Assembly: GCF_002968575.1 (NCBI RefSeq)
Contig: NZ_PVBM01000004.1
Location: 241,262-305,261, forward strand
DNA length: 64,000 bases
Source of the DNA: Neorhizobium huautlense
GTDB lineage: Bacteria; Pseudomonadota; Alphaproteobacteria; Rhizobiales; Rhizobiaceae
Direction: 5' to 3'
Shown: piece by piece, positions 52,642 through 62,024 of the stretch
Layout of the letters: each line of letters opens with the position of its first letter
Numbering within the stretch: position 1 is the first letter of the stretch
Position numbers and translations under genes: made by a program
The notes under the pieces: model-generated
What the model was told of the DNA's origin: nothing
Seen by the model: the letters and a program-made list of their open reading frames with translations, nothing else
The model's database searches: none

Positions 52642-53094
52642 ATGACAGCGTTCACCATGAACGGGCGCGCAATCGATGTCGTCGCCGAACCCGATACACC
52701 GCTTCTTTGGGTGATCCGCGAACATCTGAAGCTCACCGGCACCAAATTCGGCTGCGGGATCGCACAATGCGGGGCCTGCACCGTCCATGTCGACGGCGAG
52801 CCTACCCGCTCCTGCCAGACCTTCCTGCAGGATGTCGCCGGCAGGGAAGTAACCACGATCGAGGGCCTGTCAGGGGATTCCAGCCATCCCTTGCAGAAGG
52901 CCTGGATCGCCGAGCAGGTGCCGCAATGCGGTTACTGCCAGTCCGGACAGATCATGCAGGCCGCCGCCCTTCTCGCGACCACGCCCAATCCGACCCGCGA
53001 ACAGATCATCGACCACATGGATGGGAATATCTGCCGCTGCGGGACCTATGTTCGCATCATCAGCGCGATCCAGCGCGCAGCAAGTGAGGGCTGA
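52642..53094 (+). CDS. [2Fe-2S]-binding small subunit of molybdenum hydroxylase (IorA type)
   Basis: 150 residues. The N-terminal plant-type ferredoxin fold has cysteines in [15 protein letters not shown] and RSC, the C-terminal helical [2Fe-2S] domain in CGYCQSGQ and [10 protein letters not shown]. This is the 150-residue two-cluster subunit of isoquinoline/aldehyde oxidoreductases of the xanthine dehydrogenase family. It relays electrons from the Mo centre of the following subunit to the cytochrome c. Confidence 0.92.
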   Translation: MTAFTMNGRAIDVVAEPDTPLLWVIREHLKLTGTKFGCGIAQCGACTVHVDGEPTRSCQTFLQDVAGREVTTIEGLSGDSSHPLQKAWIAEQVPQCGYCQSGQIMQAAALLATTPNPTREQIIDHMDGNICRCGTYVRIISAIQRAASEG

Positions 53095-53097
53095 ACC

Positions 53098-55317
53098 ATG
53101 ACTCTGACTCAACGGCCTCAAAGCCGCGCGCTGTCGCGGCGCAGCTTCCTCGTCACGACCGGCAGCCTGGGCATTGCCGTCGCGTTTGGAAGTCTGCCCG
53201 ACCTCACTTACGGCGCCACCCCGGCTACCGCCGCCGCGGGTGATTTCCGCCCCAATGCCTGGATCACGATTGCAGCGAACGGCACCGTCAGCATCATCGC
53301 GCCTGCCGTCGAAATGGGCCAGGGGATCATGACCACGCTGCCGCTGCTCGTCGCCGAGGAACTGGATGCCGATTGGAACCGTGTGCGGGTCGTGCAGGCT
53401 CCTTCCGATGCGGAAACCTACGGCAATCCCGGCTTCTACGGAATCCAGCTCACGGGCGGCAGCGAGTCGACGCGCGGCTATAACGGGCTGCTTCGCCTGG
53501 CCGGCGCCCAGACCCGCCTGATCCTCATGGCTGGCGCCGCTAGCCTGCTGAACGTGCCGGCGGGAGAACTCACGACCGAACCCCACAGAGTGGTGCACCC
53601 ATCCTCGGATCGGGGGCTCGACTATGGCGAGATCGCTGCCAGGGTCGTGCTTCCGGATCCGCTGCCGCAGGCGACGGAGGCTGACCTCAAGCCCCGCGAC
53701 AAGTGGCGCTATGTCGGAAGCCGGTCGATCCAGCGTGTCGACGTGCCCTCCAAGGTCAATGGTGCCGCCGTGTATGGCATCGACGTCCAGCTTGCGGACA
53801 TGCTTTACGGGGCGGTTCTGCGGGCACCGGTTCAGGACGAGCGGCCGGAAACCATCGATGACGCCGCAGCACGGAACGTGCCGGGCGTCACGCATATCGT
53901 CCCATTGTCCTACGGTGTCGGCATCATCGGCGAGACGGTTGAAGCGACGAGACGTGCGAAAGACCTGCTCAACGTGACCTGGAGCACGACATCGCGGGTT
54001 CGCAACTACACGAGCCAGCGGCTGCTCGACGAATACCGCGCCGTCGGCCGCGACCTCGGGCAACAAGGTGTCGCCGCGCATACTGATGGTGACGCCGAGG
54101 CCGCGATCGCCGGCGCCGCGACGGTGATAGAAGTCGACTATATGAGCGACCACGTCGCCCATGCCACCATGGAGCCGATGAACGCCACCGCGCTCGTGAC
54201 CGGCGACAGCATCGAGATCTGGGCGCCGACCCAGGGGCCGACGGGCACGCAGGGTTTCGCGGCGGCGGTCATCGGCACGACGCCCGACAAGGTAAAGGTC
54301 AACACGACCCTGCTCGGCGGCGGCTTCGGACGCAAGGCGGAAGCCGACTTCATCATCGATGCAGTGTCGCTCGCCAAGGCGGTGGAGGGGCGGCCTGTCA
54401 AGGTCATCTGGAGTCGCGAGGACGATATCCGCCACGACAAATTCCGGCCGCTCGAAACCCAGCACGTCAAGGTGGGGCTGGATGCGGAAGGGAACATCGT
54501 CGGCTGGCGTCACCGCATCGTGGCGGACTCGATCTTTGCACGAACCTTGCCTCCGGTTTTCGCGGAAGCGGGCGGTCACGACGACGTCGTGACCGAGGGT
54601 GCGAAGTTCAACTATTCCGTTCCGGCCCATCAGATAGAGTACCTGCGTCAGGACAACGGTCTCGCCATTGGATTTTGGTTCGCAGTGGGTGTCGGCTATA
54701 CGAGGTTCGCGATCGAATGTGTTGTCGACGAGATCGCAGCTGCCAGAGGCATGGATCCTGTCGCGTTGCGGCTGGAGCTTCTGAGGGATCAGCCGCGGGC
54801 GCAAAAGGTTGTCGAGACCGTTGCCCGGATGGCGGAATGGGATCGAGCGCGCGACGGCCGCGGGCTTGGCATTGCCTACTCCGATGCCTTCGGCTCCCAT
54901 TGCGCCCAGGTCGCCGAGGTCTCACTCAATCGCGAGACCGGCGAAATCCGGGTGCATAAGGTCTGGTGCGCCATCGATCCCGGCGTCGCGATCCAGCCGC
55001 TCCATATCGAGGCCATGATGATCGCCGGCATCACCGGCGGGACAGGCCACGCGCTGTTCGAGCAGATCAACGTCGTCGACGGCGAGGTGCAGGAAGCGAA
55101 TTTCGACACCTACCGGGTCATCCGCATGTCAGAGGCGCCGGAAATCGAGGTCGCCGTCGTGCCGACGCCCGGAAGCCCCTTCGGTGGCATCGGCCAGGCG
55201 GGACTGCCGCCCACCGGCCCCGCGATCGCCAATGCCGTCGCCCGACTGACAGGCGGCGTCCGGCTGCGGCACTACCCATTCCTGCCCGATCGGGTGAAGG
55301 CGGCGCTCAACAGCTGA
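53098..55317 (+). CDS. Molybdopterin-binding large subunit (IorB-like, xanthine dehydrogenase family)
   Basis: 739 residues. A twin-arginine-like SRRSFLVTTGS near the N-terminus suggests export with its partner. Motifs of the IorB group are ITIAANGTVSIIAPAVEMGQGI (short: PAVEMGQGIMT), QGFAAAVIG, LGGGFGRKAEADFI, and EVDYMSDHVAHATMEPMNATA. A C-terminal GGIGQAGLPPTGPAIANA is the Mo-site Glu region. It hydroxylates an aromatic or N-heterocyclic aldehyde or ring; the true substrate needs assay. Translated 3 bases after the small subunit stop. Confidence 0.9.
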   Translation: MTLTQRPQSRALSRRSFLVTTGSLGIAVAFGSLPDLTYGATPATAAAGDFRPNAWITIAANGTVSIIAPAVEMGQGIMTTLPLLVAEELDADWNRVRVVQAPSDAETYGNPGFYGIQLTGGSESTRGYNGLLRLAGAQTRLILMAGAASLLNVPAGELTTEPHRVVHPSSDRGLDYGEIAARVVLPDPLPQATEADLKPRDKWRYVGSRSIQRVDVPSKVNGAAVYGIDVQLADMLYGAVLRAPVQDERPETIDDAAARNVPGVTHIVPLSYGVGIIGETVEATRRAKDLLNVTWSTTSRVRNYTSQRLLDEYRAVGRDLGQQGVAAHTDGDAEAAIAGAATVIEVDYMSDHVAHATMEPMNATALVTGDSIEIWAPTQGPTGTQGFAAAVIGTTPDKVKVNTTLLGGGFGRKAEADFIIDAVSLAKAVEGRPVKVIWSREDDIRHDKFRPLETQHVKVGLDAEGNIVGWRHRIVADSIFARTLPPVFAEAGGHDDVVTEGAKFNYSVPAHQIEYLRQDNGLAIGFWFAVGVGYTRFAIECVVDEIAAARGMDPVALRLELLRDQPRAQKVVETVARMAEWDRARDGRGLGIAYSDAFGSHCAQVAEVSLNRETGEIRVHKVWCAIDPGVAIQPLHIEAMMIAGITGGTGHALFEQINVVDGEVQEANFDTYRVIRMSEAPEIEVAVVPTPGSPFGGIGQAGLPPTGPAIANAVARLTGGVRLRHYPFLPDRVKAALNS

Positions 55318-55470
55318 ACTGGATGTCTCCAACAGACGCAGTCCCATCGGCGCTTTGGCATGACCAGAAACAGGGAAAGCAGATGACAGCGATGGCTCGG
55401 GCTTGACAGTCTCAATGCTTGCTTACGAAAGGAATCGAACCGACGGCCCGCTATTTGAAAAATGCGTATT

Positions 55471-56232
55471 TTACTGGCCTGGCCATTTAGCTTCAATCAA
55501 GCTGCTTTCGGCCTCGATGCGATCATCGCCGCCAGAGTCGATAATGGAGTGCCCGCTCTGGATCCAGTCCTTGCCGCTTCCCGAGCGGACATTGTTTTCA
55601 AAGCCGCCGAAAATCATGTTGTCGCCGTCACCTGCATCGATGGTGTTCTGCCCGAAAGCCTGGATCAAATCGTTCCCTGCCCCCGCAATGATCGTGTTAT
55701 CAACATTTGCAGAGATCTTGTTGTTACCTCCACCGGCGTTGATTGAATTCCCTGTATTTGAGGAAATCACATCATCGCCAGCGCCGCTCCTGATCGTGTT
55801 TTCCGAGTTACTAAAAACGCTATCGTGGCCATCTCCCGTATCGATATCGTTGCTGGAATTCGCCCAGATCACGTCATTCCCCGCTCCGGACCGGACATTG
55901 TTGGAGGAATTCACCAGGATTTGGTCGTCACCCTTTCCGGTCTGAATCAGGCTATCTGAGCCTCCCCAGATCGTGTTGTTGCCATCGCCGGCATCAATCG
56001 TCGCCTTCGCGCCACTCTGGATGTGATCGTCCTGCTCGGTACTCTTGAATGTGCCCCCGCTGTTCAAAATGATTCTGGTAATGGCATCGAGGGCGGCCAG
56101 AGAAGATGCAGATCCATCGGAGATTCCGGGCGCTTGGGCGACAGGCAATGATGTCTCTGGTGCGCTCGTTTGCGCCATCGCTTTCAGAATTGTTAATGCC
56201 GCTGCATTCCCAACCGGAGTGATCGACGTCAT
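55471..56232 (-). CDS. Secreted-type protein with nine 17-residue RTX-like beta-roll repeats
   Basis: 253 residues from ATG 56232 (AAAGG upstream). From about residue 86 the chain is built of a 17-residue unit G-x-G-(N/D)-(D/N)-x-(I/V)-...-N-x-(I/V)-x-(S/A/T): GDGNNTIWGG, GKGDDQILVN, GAGNDVIWAN, GDGHDSVFSN, GAGDDVISSN, GGGNNKISAN, GAGNDLIQAF, GDGDNMIFGG, GSGKDWIQSG begin the nine units. It resembles calcium-binding RTX proteins but with a 17- rather than 9-residue period. No classical signal peptide; type I secretion is likely, but no secretion genes lie nearby. N-terminal ~80 residues are family-free. Confidence 0.85.
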   Translation of the reverse strand: MTSITPVGNAAALTILKAMAQTSAPETSLPVAQAPGISDGSASSLAALDAITRIILNSGGTFKSTEQDDHIQSGAKATIDAGDGNNTIWGGSDSLIQTGKGDDQILVNSSNNVRSGAGNDVIWANSSNDIDTGDGHDSVFSNSENTIRSGAGDDVISSNTGNSINAGGGNNKISANVDNTIIAGAGNDLIQAFGQNTIDAGDGDNMIFGGFENNVRSGSGKDWIQSGHSIIDSGGDDRIEAESSLIEAKWPGQ

Positions 56233-56557
56233 GAAATAACCTTTCACCAAAAAATGTTCTGCAAGATTCAGAGGGCACTCAAGCTTGGCATCATGCCTCG
56301 CGCAAAAATCTATGGTTCGGATGGATGCAGCCTAAATTTTTACATGGTTAACGAGTGGATAAAGCTGCCGAACTTTAGTGATGAAGTCGCGCTCCTAAAA
56401 GTCATGCTTGAAATGTAAAAAGAATTGTCGCGAAGCTGTAAGCCAACTTCTTGTAACTATAGCTCGCTCTAGCTATAGGCGACTGTAGATTTAGGCGCCC
56501 GGGCTGATGCTATCGCCTATCGTACGCCGCTAACGCCAGTAGCGACGGTGGGTGTGC
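56233..56557. other. Spacer upstream of the RTX-like gene, with one inverted repeat
   Basis: 325 bases without a gene. A perfect 8-bp inverted repeat CTATAGCT (56457-56464) and AGCTATAG (56471-56478), loop CGCTCT, lies in the middle. The rest is AT-richer and should hold the promoter for the RTX-like gene. No other feature is supported. Confidence 0.5.
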
Positions 56558-57301
56558 TCATAATTCATCTCTCCTGAAATCGGTTATCTGAATTCCTGTT
56601 GCTGCTGATGAGCGGGAGGCTTTGCTCTCGGAGCCGGAAAAGGGGTTCGGCTGGTCGAGCCAGGGAAGCTGAGTGGAAATGCCGGAGGTTATCGGACCGT
56701 CAGTGAAACTGATTGAGGCATCCAAGATCTTCACCTCTCCCTGCGGTGGCACAGGAACAGATTCAGCGCTCAGCGGATCTTGGCGGTCTCTGAATCGAAT
56801 GATCTTGGGAAGAAAGCGTACATCAAGCGGCCGGGGCGCTTGATCGTGAGCGATTCTGGAAATCTGCTCAATTGCTGCCTTCGGATTCACTTCATCGAGC
56901 CCCCATGCCGTCACCGGCAGCATTGGTGGTCGCGAGGGGTTTCTGAAGCGAGCCGGCTCCCAGAGTTTGATATTTTCTGAAACCGTAATCCAAAGCGCGT
57001 CAGCCCCGGTCCCTACCCGCAAAGCTTCACCGGCGAACTTCGCATCAAGCCAACCCCTCGAACACGGGGGCAGCGGCCCTTCGCAGTTCAGGAAATACTT
57101 CGCGCCCCAGAGCACTGACGAAGTGAAGGCTCGACCATCCTGTTCCGCCTCGATTGTCAGTCGGAAGTACACGGGGGATGTTTGGTAGCCACGCGTAATC
57201 CACACCGCAATGAAGATGAGGAACGGGAGGGACCACAACAGGGCGACCTTCTTACGCGACAAAGCTAGGCCTTTCCGTACCATGGCCTGATAAAGACCCA
57301 T
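56558..57301 (-). CDS. Uncharacterised inner-membrane/periplasmic protein
   Basis: 247 residues (a second Met at codon 7, 57283, is equally possible). One membrane segment at about 20-36 (ALLWSLPFLIFIAVWI), followed by a periplasmic domain with conserved-looking Cys pair (LNCEGPLPPCSRG), then a Pro/Ser-rich C-terminal half. No domain recognised. A Cys pair suggests a disulfide. Probably monocistronic. Confidence 0.65.
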   Translation of the reverse strand: MGLYQAMVRKGLALSRKKVALLWSLPFLIFIAVWITRGYQTSPVYFRLTIEAEQDGRAFTSSVLWGAKYFLNCEGPLPPCSRGWLDAKFAGEALRVGTGADALWITVSENIKLWEPARFRNPSRPPMLPVTAWGLDEVNPKAAIEQISRIAHDQAPRPLDVRFLPKIIRFRDRQDPLSAESVPVPPQGEVKILDASISFTDGPITSGISTQLPWLDQPNPFSGSESKASRSSAATGIQITDFRRDEL

Positions 57302-58757
57302 CTATGGGGGGTCACCGAAGGACATACACATTTGCCGGCGCCAAAGGCTTCACCAGCCGACTCAGACCTTCACTTCCAACCCTACACCTTTAGGGATACA
57401 TGTCCGTCAGATGCACGCAAGTGAAAGCTTTATTACAGGCGCCACTACACGCAATTGAATCTGGGATATGTTAACAGGACTTAACGTGCCCAGATACCGC
57501 CGTAGGAGCTGTCGCATTTCGTGCCAAAGGTCCCGACATCCTTCCAGGTTTGTATTTATCGTGCGGAAACAATTAGAACAGCATCGCCGGACGGGGCTCT
57601 ACATGAAGATGTTGGGGCTGATGCTAATTCTGTTGGCGTGCAGGTAGGCTCAGCGAAAAGAGCAACAGCGTCCCCGATGCTATAGACAGGAACGGGTTCG
57701 CAACCCTGCTAACTGGATTCGCCCAAACATCGAAAATGCTCTTCCCCACAAAAAAAAAGGATAAAATAAGAGGATAACCATCATGAAGAAACACAGCAGT
57801 ACAAGCCCCACCATAGTCGCCTTGTGACCCAACGAGACCGCTCTCCGAAAAACTTGGGGATCATGCGTCGCCCCAGAGATTTACCGACATCTTGTCAATC
57901 AGCATAGTTGGGAAGCTATGGATGCCCAAGTGTCGCCCGAGCGTCGCAATGTACCGCTGGATTAGAAGATCATCTACAGAAGCCATTTTGATGCGGCGAG
58001 AACGCTAGCAGACGTCAAGAAGGCAACGATTGGCACGAGGTCTTCGCTCACCTTGATCGTCAGCCCGGAGAAGGAAATCGTCCCCGTCACCTGGTCGAAG
58101 AACGCCAGTATGGTTGTTAAGACGAATGACGACTCGCCGCTCTGCTGACACGATTTGATATCTCAAAGCGTTGTGCGGCTATGCCATCGAGGAACTTCCC
58201 TTGGTATAACCTAGTTCCAAAATCGCGGACAAGGAAAGATTTAAATGTCAGGGCAGCGCGATCCAACAGGCTGTACCGCTTTGGCCACTCACCCTCGAGA
58301 TCGCTTTTCATGTTACCCCAGACAAAATTTGCTACAAGCGTCGATATCTCATGTGTCTCGCCTCCAGGCCTTACGTCTCCGACGCAGCGATAAAAACAAT
58401 AGCAAAACCCAGCAAGACATCCCGAATTGGCTGATATTGAAGATACCCGCTACTCGGCGCAAGTGGTGCGCGGCACCAAACGAGCGCTAATTCTTGGGAT
58501 AACAAGAACACCTACCTCCGCGCGGTATCAGAAAGAAGGCAAAACCAATTTTTTAAGCCAAACGGCCAGCGCGCTGGTGCGGGCGATGGTAGCGCGAAGC
58601 GCAAATCCTTCTGGAAAAGCAAAAGGTCGGCGCGTTTTCTTCGCCCCGACCTTCTCACGTCGCTCGACCTCACCAGTGCCAGTACATCCGTGGTCACCGT
58701 TGGCAAAGCATGTCTAGAATGTAGAATCGCCTTTGGCAGCTACAAGGGCGCCAACGT
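57302..58757. other. Gene-poor, decayed stretch
   Basis: About 1.45 kb without a convincing gene. It contains a very short frame at 57783-57827 (14 codons after AGAGGAT, MKKHSSTSPTIV...), a decaying frame at 57974-58162, several unlikely short frames on both strands (58181-58717) and a purine-rich tract near 57750-57780. Composition is lower in GC than the flanks. I see no tRNA, transposase or phage gene in it; likely a degraded accessory segment. Confidence 0.5.
57974..58162 (-). pseudogene. Short decayed coding remnant
   Basis: Sixty-three codons without any start, between stops at 58163-58165 and 57974-57976. The translation is hydrophobic and well formed (SSFVLTTILAFFDQVTGT, VSEDLVPIVAFLTSASVL), looking like part of a membrane or exported protein. 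No family assigned. Its isolated position in a gene-poor stretch favours a relic. Confidence 0.3.
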
Positions 58758-59288
58758 TTACTTGTCCAGGTCCTGCGCCATCTTATAGTGGTGCTCGAGC
58801 GCCGGAAGGGTTTTCGCGGCCCACGCCTTCAGCTCGGCATTGTCACCACCTTCAGCGTAACGCTTGAACAGATCCACAGCATCTTCGTGGGCGTCCACTT
58901 GGTCGTCGAAATACTCTTCCTTGAACTCAGCGCCGGATAGTTTGGCGAGGCCGTCAACCTCTTCCTTGTGGTCCTCAGTCAGAGCTGTGACGGGAGTTCC
59001 CTTTACCTTGCCGCCGGAAAGCAGCGCCTTCAGCTCAGCGCTCGTCTTTTCGTGATCAGTAATCATTTGCTGCGCAAAGGCCTTCGTCGCCTCGTCACCT
59101 TTCTGCACCGCAAGCTTGCTAGACTCGATTTCGAACATGTCGCTGGCGGATACCTGCATGACGAAATCCTCTGTCGACGGCGCCCTGCCGATAAGCGAAT
59201 TTGCACCGGTTTTTTCCGCGGTCGACTGCGCAAAGGCGGCGGTTGACGCTGCAAGAACGAAGGCTGTGGCGATGATGATCTTTTTCAT
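58758..59288 (-). CDS. DUF4142 exported protein
   Basis: 176 residues from ATG 59288; the open frame upstream (to 59654) has no family sequence. Signal peptide 1-20 (IIIATAFVLAASTAAFA). DUF4142 core: FVMQVSASDMFEIESSKLAVQK, FAQQMITDHEKTSAELK, YFDDQVDAHEDAVDLF, and ALEHHYKMAQDL, a ferritin-like four-helix bundle with acidic and His residues. Periplasmic; often linked to stress in Rhizobiales, but the activity is unknown. Monocistronic. Confidence 0.9.
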   Translation of the reverse strand: MKKIIIATAFVLAASTAAFAQSTAEKTGANSLIGRAPSTEDFVMQVSASDMFEIESSKLAVQKGDEATKAFAQQMITDHEKTSAELKALLSGGKVKGTPVTALTEDHKEEVDGLAKLSGAEFKEEYFDDQVDAHEDAVDLFKRYAEGGDNAELKAWAAKTLPALEHHYKMAQDLDK

Positions 59289-59517
59289 TATGGTACTCCT
59301 ATTGCGGCGGATGAACACGCGGACGACCGATAAGTTCCAAGCTTTTTCAAGTGCCGTATGAGCCGATGGGCATGCGGGTTGTCGGGTAATGAACGGCCAG
59401 CGCGCGTCTGGTGTGGACGACGGTGGTGATCGCGCTGGCCTGTGGTGACTTCGAATAAAAGGGCCGCACTCGTCTATGATCATCCGTCCGACAAGTCCCT
59501 GAAGGTGGGCACCCAGC

Positions 59518-59733
59518 ATGGGTACCGTCCTGGGCATGGGGACGGCCCAGAGCTTCACAATGGGTATGGCAGGGCAGATGACGCCGGAACAAAAGCTTGA
59601 AGCCGCGGCGCGGAAGCACTTGGATGACACCGGACGCGCGAATTGCAAGATCACGCGCGGCTACCTCCTCCACAAGCCTGTGTATGAGTTCTGGTTTGAG
59701 TGCCCTGAGCCGACACCAGCTCAGAAAGCGTAG
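59518..59733 (+). CDS. Small uncharacterised protein
   Basis: 71 residues from ATG 59518. A Met/Gly-rich N-terminus is followed by TPEQKLEAAARKHLDDTGRA, CKITRGYLLHKPVYEFWFEC with two Cys. The second half looks like a real small globular protein; an internal Met (codon 21) may be the real start. No family recognised. Divergent from DUF4142. Confidence 0.45.
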   Translation: MGTVLGMGTAQSFTMGMAGQMTPEQKLEAAARKHLDDTGRANCKITRGYLLHKPVYEFWFECPEPTPAQKA

Positions 59734-59897
59734 TATCGGAAGGAGCTTGCCCCCTCCGATTTGTTCGGGCGGCTGCCCCCCAAAGGAACGAACCGGTCGC
59801 TTAGCAGTTTGATAGGCTGTCGCGAGGGCGAACCCGTCCCCCGTCCCCTTAAGGTTTAAGCTTGTGCCCTACGAGCACCCTCGCGACGCCCTTCAAT

Positions 59898-60269
59898 TCA
59901 AGGCTTGGATTTTCCAGTCGTCTTTGCCGGCGCGGGCGCATTGCAGCCCTTCGACATCATGGCCGACTGGATCGCCTGGACCTTGCCCTTAGATACCGAT
60001 ACCTGACCTTCCTTGTCGCCGCCAAAGGTGGACGACATCGGAACGCCGATGAGGAAGACGCCGAACGCATCACCAGTGGCAGCATCGTGTTGTTGCTTGG
60101 AAACCGCTGATAGCGTCGCCTGCTCCTTGATTAGTTCCTGAGCGAGTTGCTCGCAGGAATAGTTCGTGTATGCCGCCATCGGAATGTCAGTGGGAACGAT
60201 CGCATCCGGCCGTTTGGCACACGCCGAAAGAGCCAGCGCGAGCGCCAGCGGTACAACAATATTTCTCAA
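59898..60269 (-). CDS. Lipoprotein of unknown function
   Basis: 123 residues. Signal peptide with lipobox LALALSAC at about 10-17, so lipid-anchored. The mature part begins KRPDAIVPTDIP and contains CEQLAQELIKEQATLSAVSKQQ (helical), GDAFGVFLIGVPMSS (glycine-rich), and a Lys/Ala/Pro C-terminus. Reminiscent of small rhizobial lipoproteins; function unknown. Confidence 0.75.
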   Translation of the reverse strand: MRNIVVPLALALALSACAKRPDAIVPTDIPMAAYTNYSCEQLAQELIKEQATLSAVSKQQHDAATGDAFGVFLIGVPMSSTFGGDKEGQVSVSKGKVQAIQSAMMSKGCNAPAPAKTTGKSKP

Positions 60270-60373
60270 GATTACCCCCTAATATGCCCGGGCAGAGATA
60301 ATCATGATTCATCCTTAAGTGGAAGTGGCCCCTCAGTCCTTGCCTCCCGTCTCACCGACTCTATTTCGAGGTG

Positions 60374-60610
60374 ATGTTCGACATCCCTCCTCCCACGGTT
60401 CCGCTTCGCGACGACAACCGCCCGATTCTGTGCCAGATGGCAATCGAGCTGTCACTTCAGGAGCTCGTCGATGCTGCGATGAAGGCCGGCTGGAACGAGA
60501 CCGAGGTACTCGGCGCGGTTATCGAGGTCGCCGATAACCTAATGCTGGCCCATGGGGCGAATGCAGAGCTCGCTGCAATGCTGAAGGCGCTGAAGCGTGG
60601 CCTGGATTAG
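60374..60610 (+). CDS. Small uncharacterised cytoplasmic protein
   Basis: 78 residues from ATG 60374 (GTG 60371 is in frame). Acidic, helical: ELSLQELVDAAMKAGWNETEVLGAVIEVADNLM. No family name. Plausible as a genuine small gene because composition and codon use resemble the neighbours. It precedes the exported protein at 60664 by 53 bases. Confidence 0.5.
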   Translation: MFDIPPPTVPLRDDNRPILCQMAIELSLQELVDAAMKAGWNETEVLGAVIEVADNLMLAHGANAELAAMLKALKRGLD

Positions 60611-60663
60611 CGGCGGGAACCTTCCTCGATGCGTTTGGTTGGATGAGCCAAAAGGAGAGGAAA

Positions 60664-60942
60664 ATGACCAGCCGAATAATCACTGCTTTGATGTTGAGCC
60701 TTGGGCTTGCTCTTCCCGCTGTAGCCCAGCAAGGCGGAACTTTTACGCCAGACACCACGAACACGCCTGGAACCAATTCAGGTGGGCCAGTGGGCTCGCA
60801 AGCGATCGAACGGCCGGAGAATGCGACAACTAACTCGGTCGGCAAAGCCGGACAGAATTGCCAGAAGATGGCGAATACGGTTTCGGGTGAGCGCCCAGCT
60901 ACATCCAATCAGCAAGAACAGCAGCCGCAGCGAAAATGCTAG
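60664..60942 (+). CDS. Small exported Gln/Asn/Thr-rich protein
   Basis: 92 residues from ATG 60664, behind AAAGGAGAGGAAA (an earlier ATG at 60643 overlaps that site). Signal peptide 1-21 (IITALMLSLGLALPAVA), cleaved before QQGGTF. The mature part is unstructured-looking (GGTFTPDTTNTPGTNSGG) with two Cys. Function unknown. Confidence 0.7.
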   Translation: MTSRIITALMLSLGLALPAVAQQGGTFTPDTTNTPGTNSGGPVGSQAIERPENATTNSVGKAGQNCQKMANTVSGERPATSNQQEQQPQRKC

Positions 60943-60954
60943 AACCTGTGGGGC

Positions 60955-61716
60955 GAAGTCCGGCAGTCGGTAAAGTTTGTCCGCATCGTCGGGATCGCGC
61001 AGCCCCTTGAACGAAGGATGCCGCAGCTTCCCATCATTCGTCCACGCTCGGTATTCGATCTCCGCGACATATGAAGGCCCGGTCATGACGAGGTTCTTGC
61101 CCGGGACGCGATCGACCGGCACGCGCGTCTTGACCTTGTCGAGTTGCTTCTTCAGTGCTCTCGCCTGATCATGCTTGAAGCAGGTCCCGACGGTGCCGAC
61201 GTATTTGTAGCCATCTCGGTGCCGAGCCGCGAGGAGAAGACTGGCGATAGCACCAGGTAAAGCCGTCGATGGCTCATAGCCGATGATCACAAAGCTGTCG
61301 CTCTAAACGCATTTGATCTTCAGCCAATCGCCAGTGCGACCGGAACGATGTGGCCAGTCTAGATGCTTGGCCATGATGCCTTCCAGCCCAAGCCGGCAGG
61401 CGTGCTCCAGCAGGGCATCCGGATCCTCTTCGAACTCTTCCGAAAGTCGGATCGCGCCCTCCTCTCGCGGAATGACATCTTCCAGGAGATGCCGGCGCAC
61501 CCGGTATTCCGTGTTCCGTAGATCGTGTCCATCGAGGTAAAGCAGATCGAAGGCATCGAGGAGCGAGTTTCGCGAAGGAAGCTTGCCGCCTTGCTTTCCA
61601 CTGGCGCCAAGTGAGTTCTGCAACAGGCCGAAGTCAGACCGCCCCTGCTCGTCGAGCACGACAGCCTCCCCGTCAAGGACCATAGTCATCGGCATGAAAG
61701 TCCTTGGTGGTTTCAA
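60955..61716 (-). pseudogene. LigD-type ATP-dependent DNA ligase remnant with in-frame amber stop
   Basis: Both halves lie in one frame. The 5' part (61716-61303): VLDGEAVVLDEQGRSDF, LLDAFDLLYLDG, EGIMAKHLDWPHRSGRTGDWLKIKC, from the ligase nucleotidyltransferase core (motifs III to V). A TAG at 61303-61305 interrupts where family members have Gln. After it the frame continues SDSFVIIGYEPS, ARHRDGYKYVGTVGTCF and GKLRHPSFKGLRD (OB fold), ending by about 60955. The N-terminal part with the catalytic Lys is missing, so it is a relic of a non-homologous end-joining ligase. Confidence 0.8.
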
Positions 61717-61817
61717 TTATGGTCAATTGCACGGTATCCTCCACTCCATGATCTGCCGCCGCTGTAGAGACACTTGCTAGGTATGTGTGGAGCATCCCGA
61801 TCGGCCATGGACCGGGA

Positions 61818-62024
61818 CGCATGGATGCGGGCTTGCTTCCCATGGAGGAAGCTCCCGACGCGGCTGCGCCCCTTTTAGCAAGCACGGTCAACATCTCGCT
61901 GTCGCCAAGAGCCAGAGACGCCATAGAAGATTTCTGTCTCGACCAAAATCCTCCGGCGAAGCCAGAGACTGTCATTGAATGGATCGTCGAAGATTGGCTC
62001 GAAAGGGAGGGTTACTTTCACTGA
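61818..62024 (+). CDS. Small uncharacterised protein
   Basis: 68 residues from ATG 61818 (GGGA upstream); a GTG 61785 extends it. The C-terminal half VNISLSPRARDAIEDFCLDQNPPAKPETVIEWIVEDWLERE suggests a small ribbon-helix-helix-like or antitoxin-like fold (short: ISLSPRARDAIEDFC). No name assigned. Isolated gene beside the ligase relic. Confidence 0.4.
   Translation, partial: RMDAGLLPMEEAPDAAAPLLASTVNISLSPRARDAIEDFCLDQNPPAKPETVIEWIVEDWLEREGYFH

Noticed and set aside
52870..54900. Minus-strand frame of 676 codons
   Set aside because: Fully antisense to IorAB genes; composition (Arg/His/Asp-rich) typical of a shadow frame.
57750..57830. A-rich tract followed by a 14-codon frame (possible leader peptide)
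   Set aside because: No downstream gene to regulate and no supporting repeats; probably a relic of a signal peptide.
58427..58717. Plus-strand 96-codon frame in the gene-poor stretch
   Set aside because: No ribosome site, no family, and the opposite strand is equally open; insufficient support.
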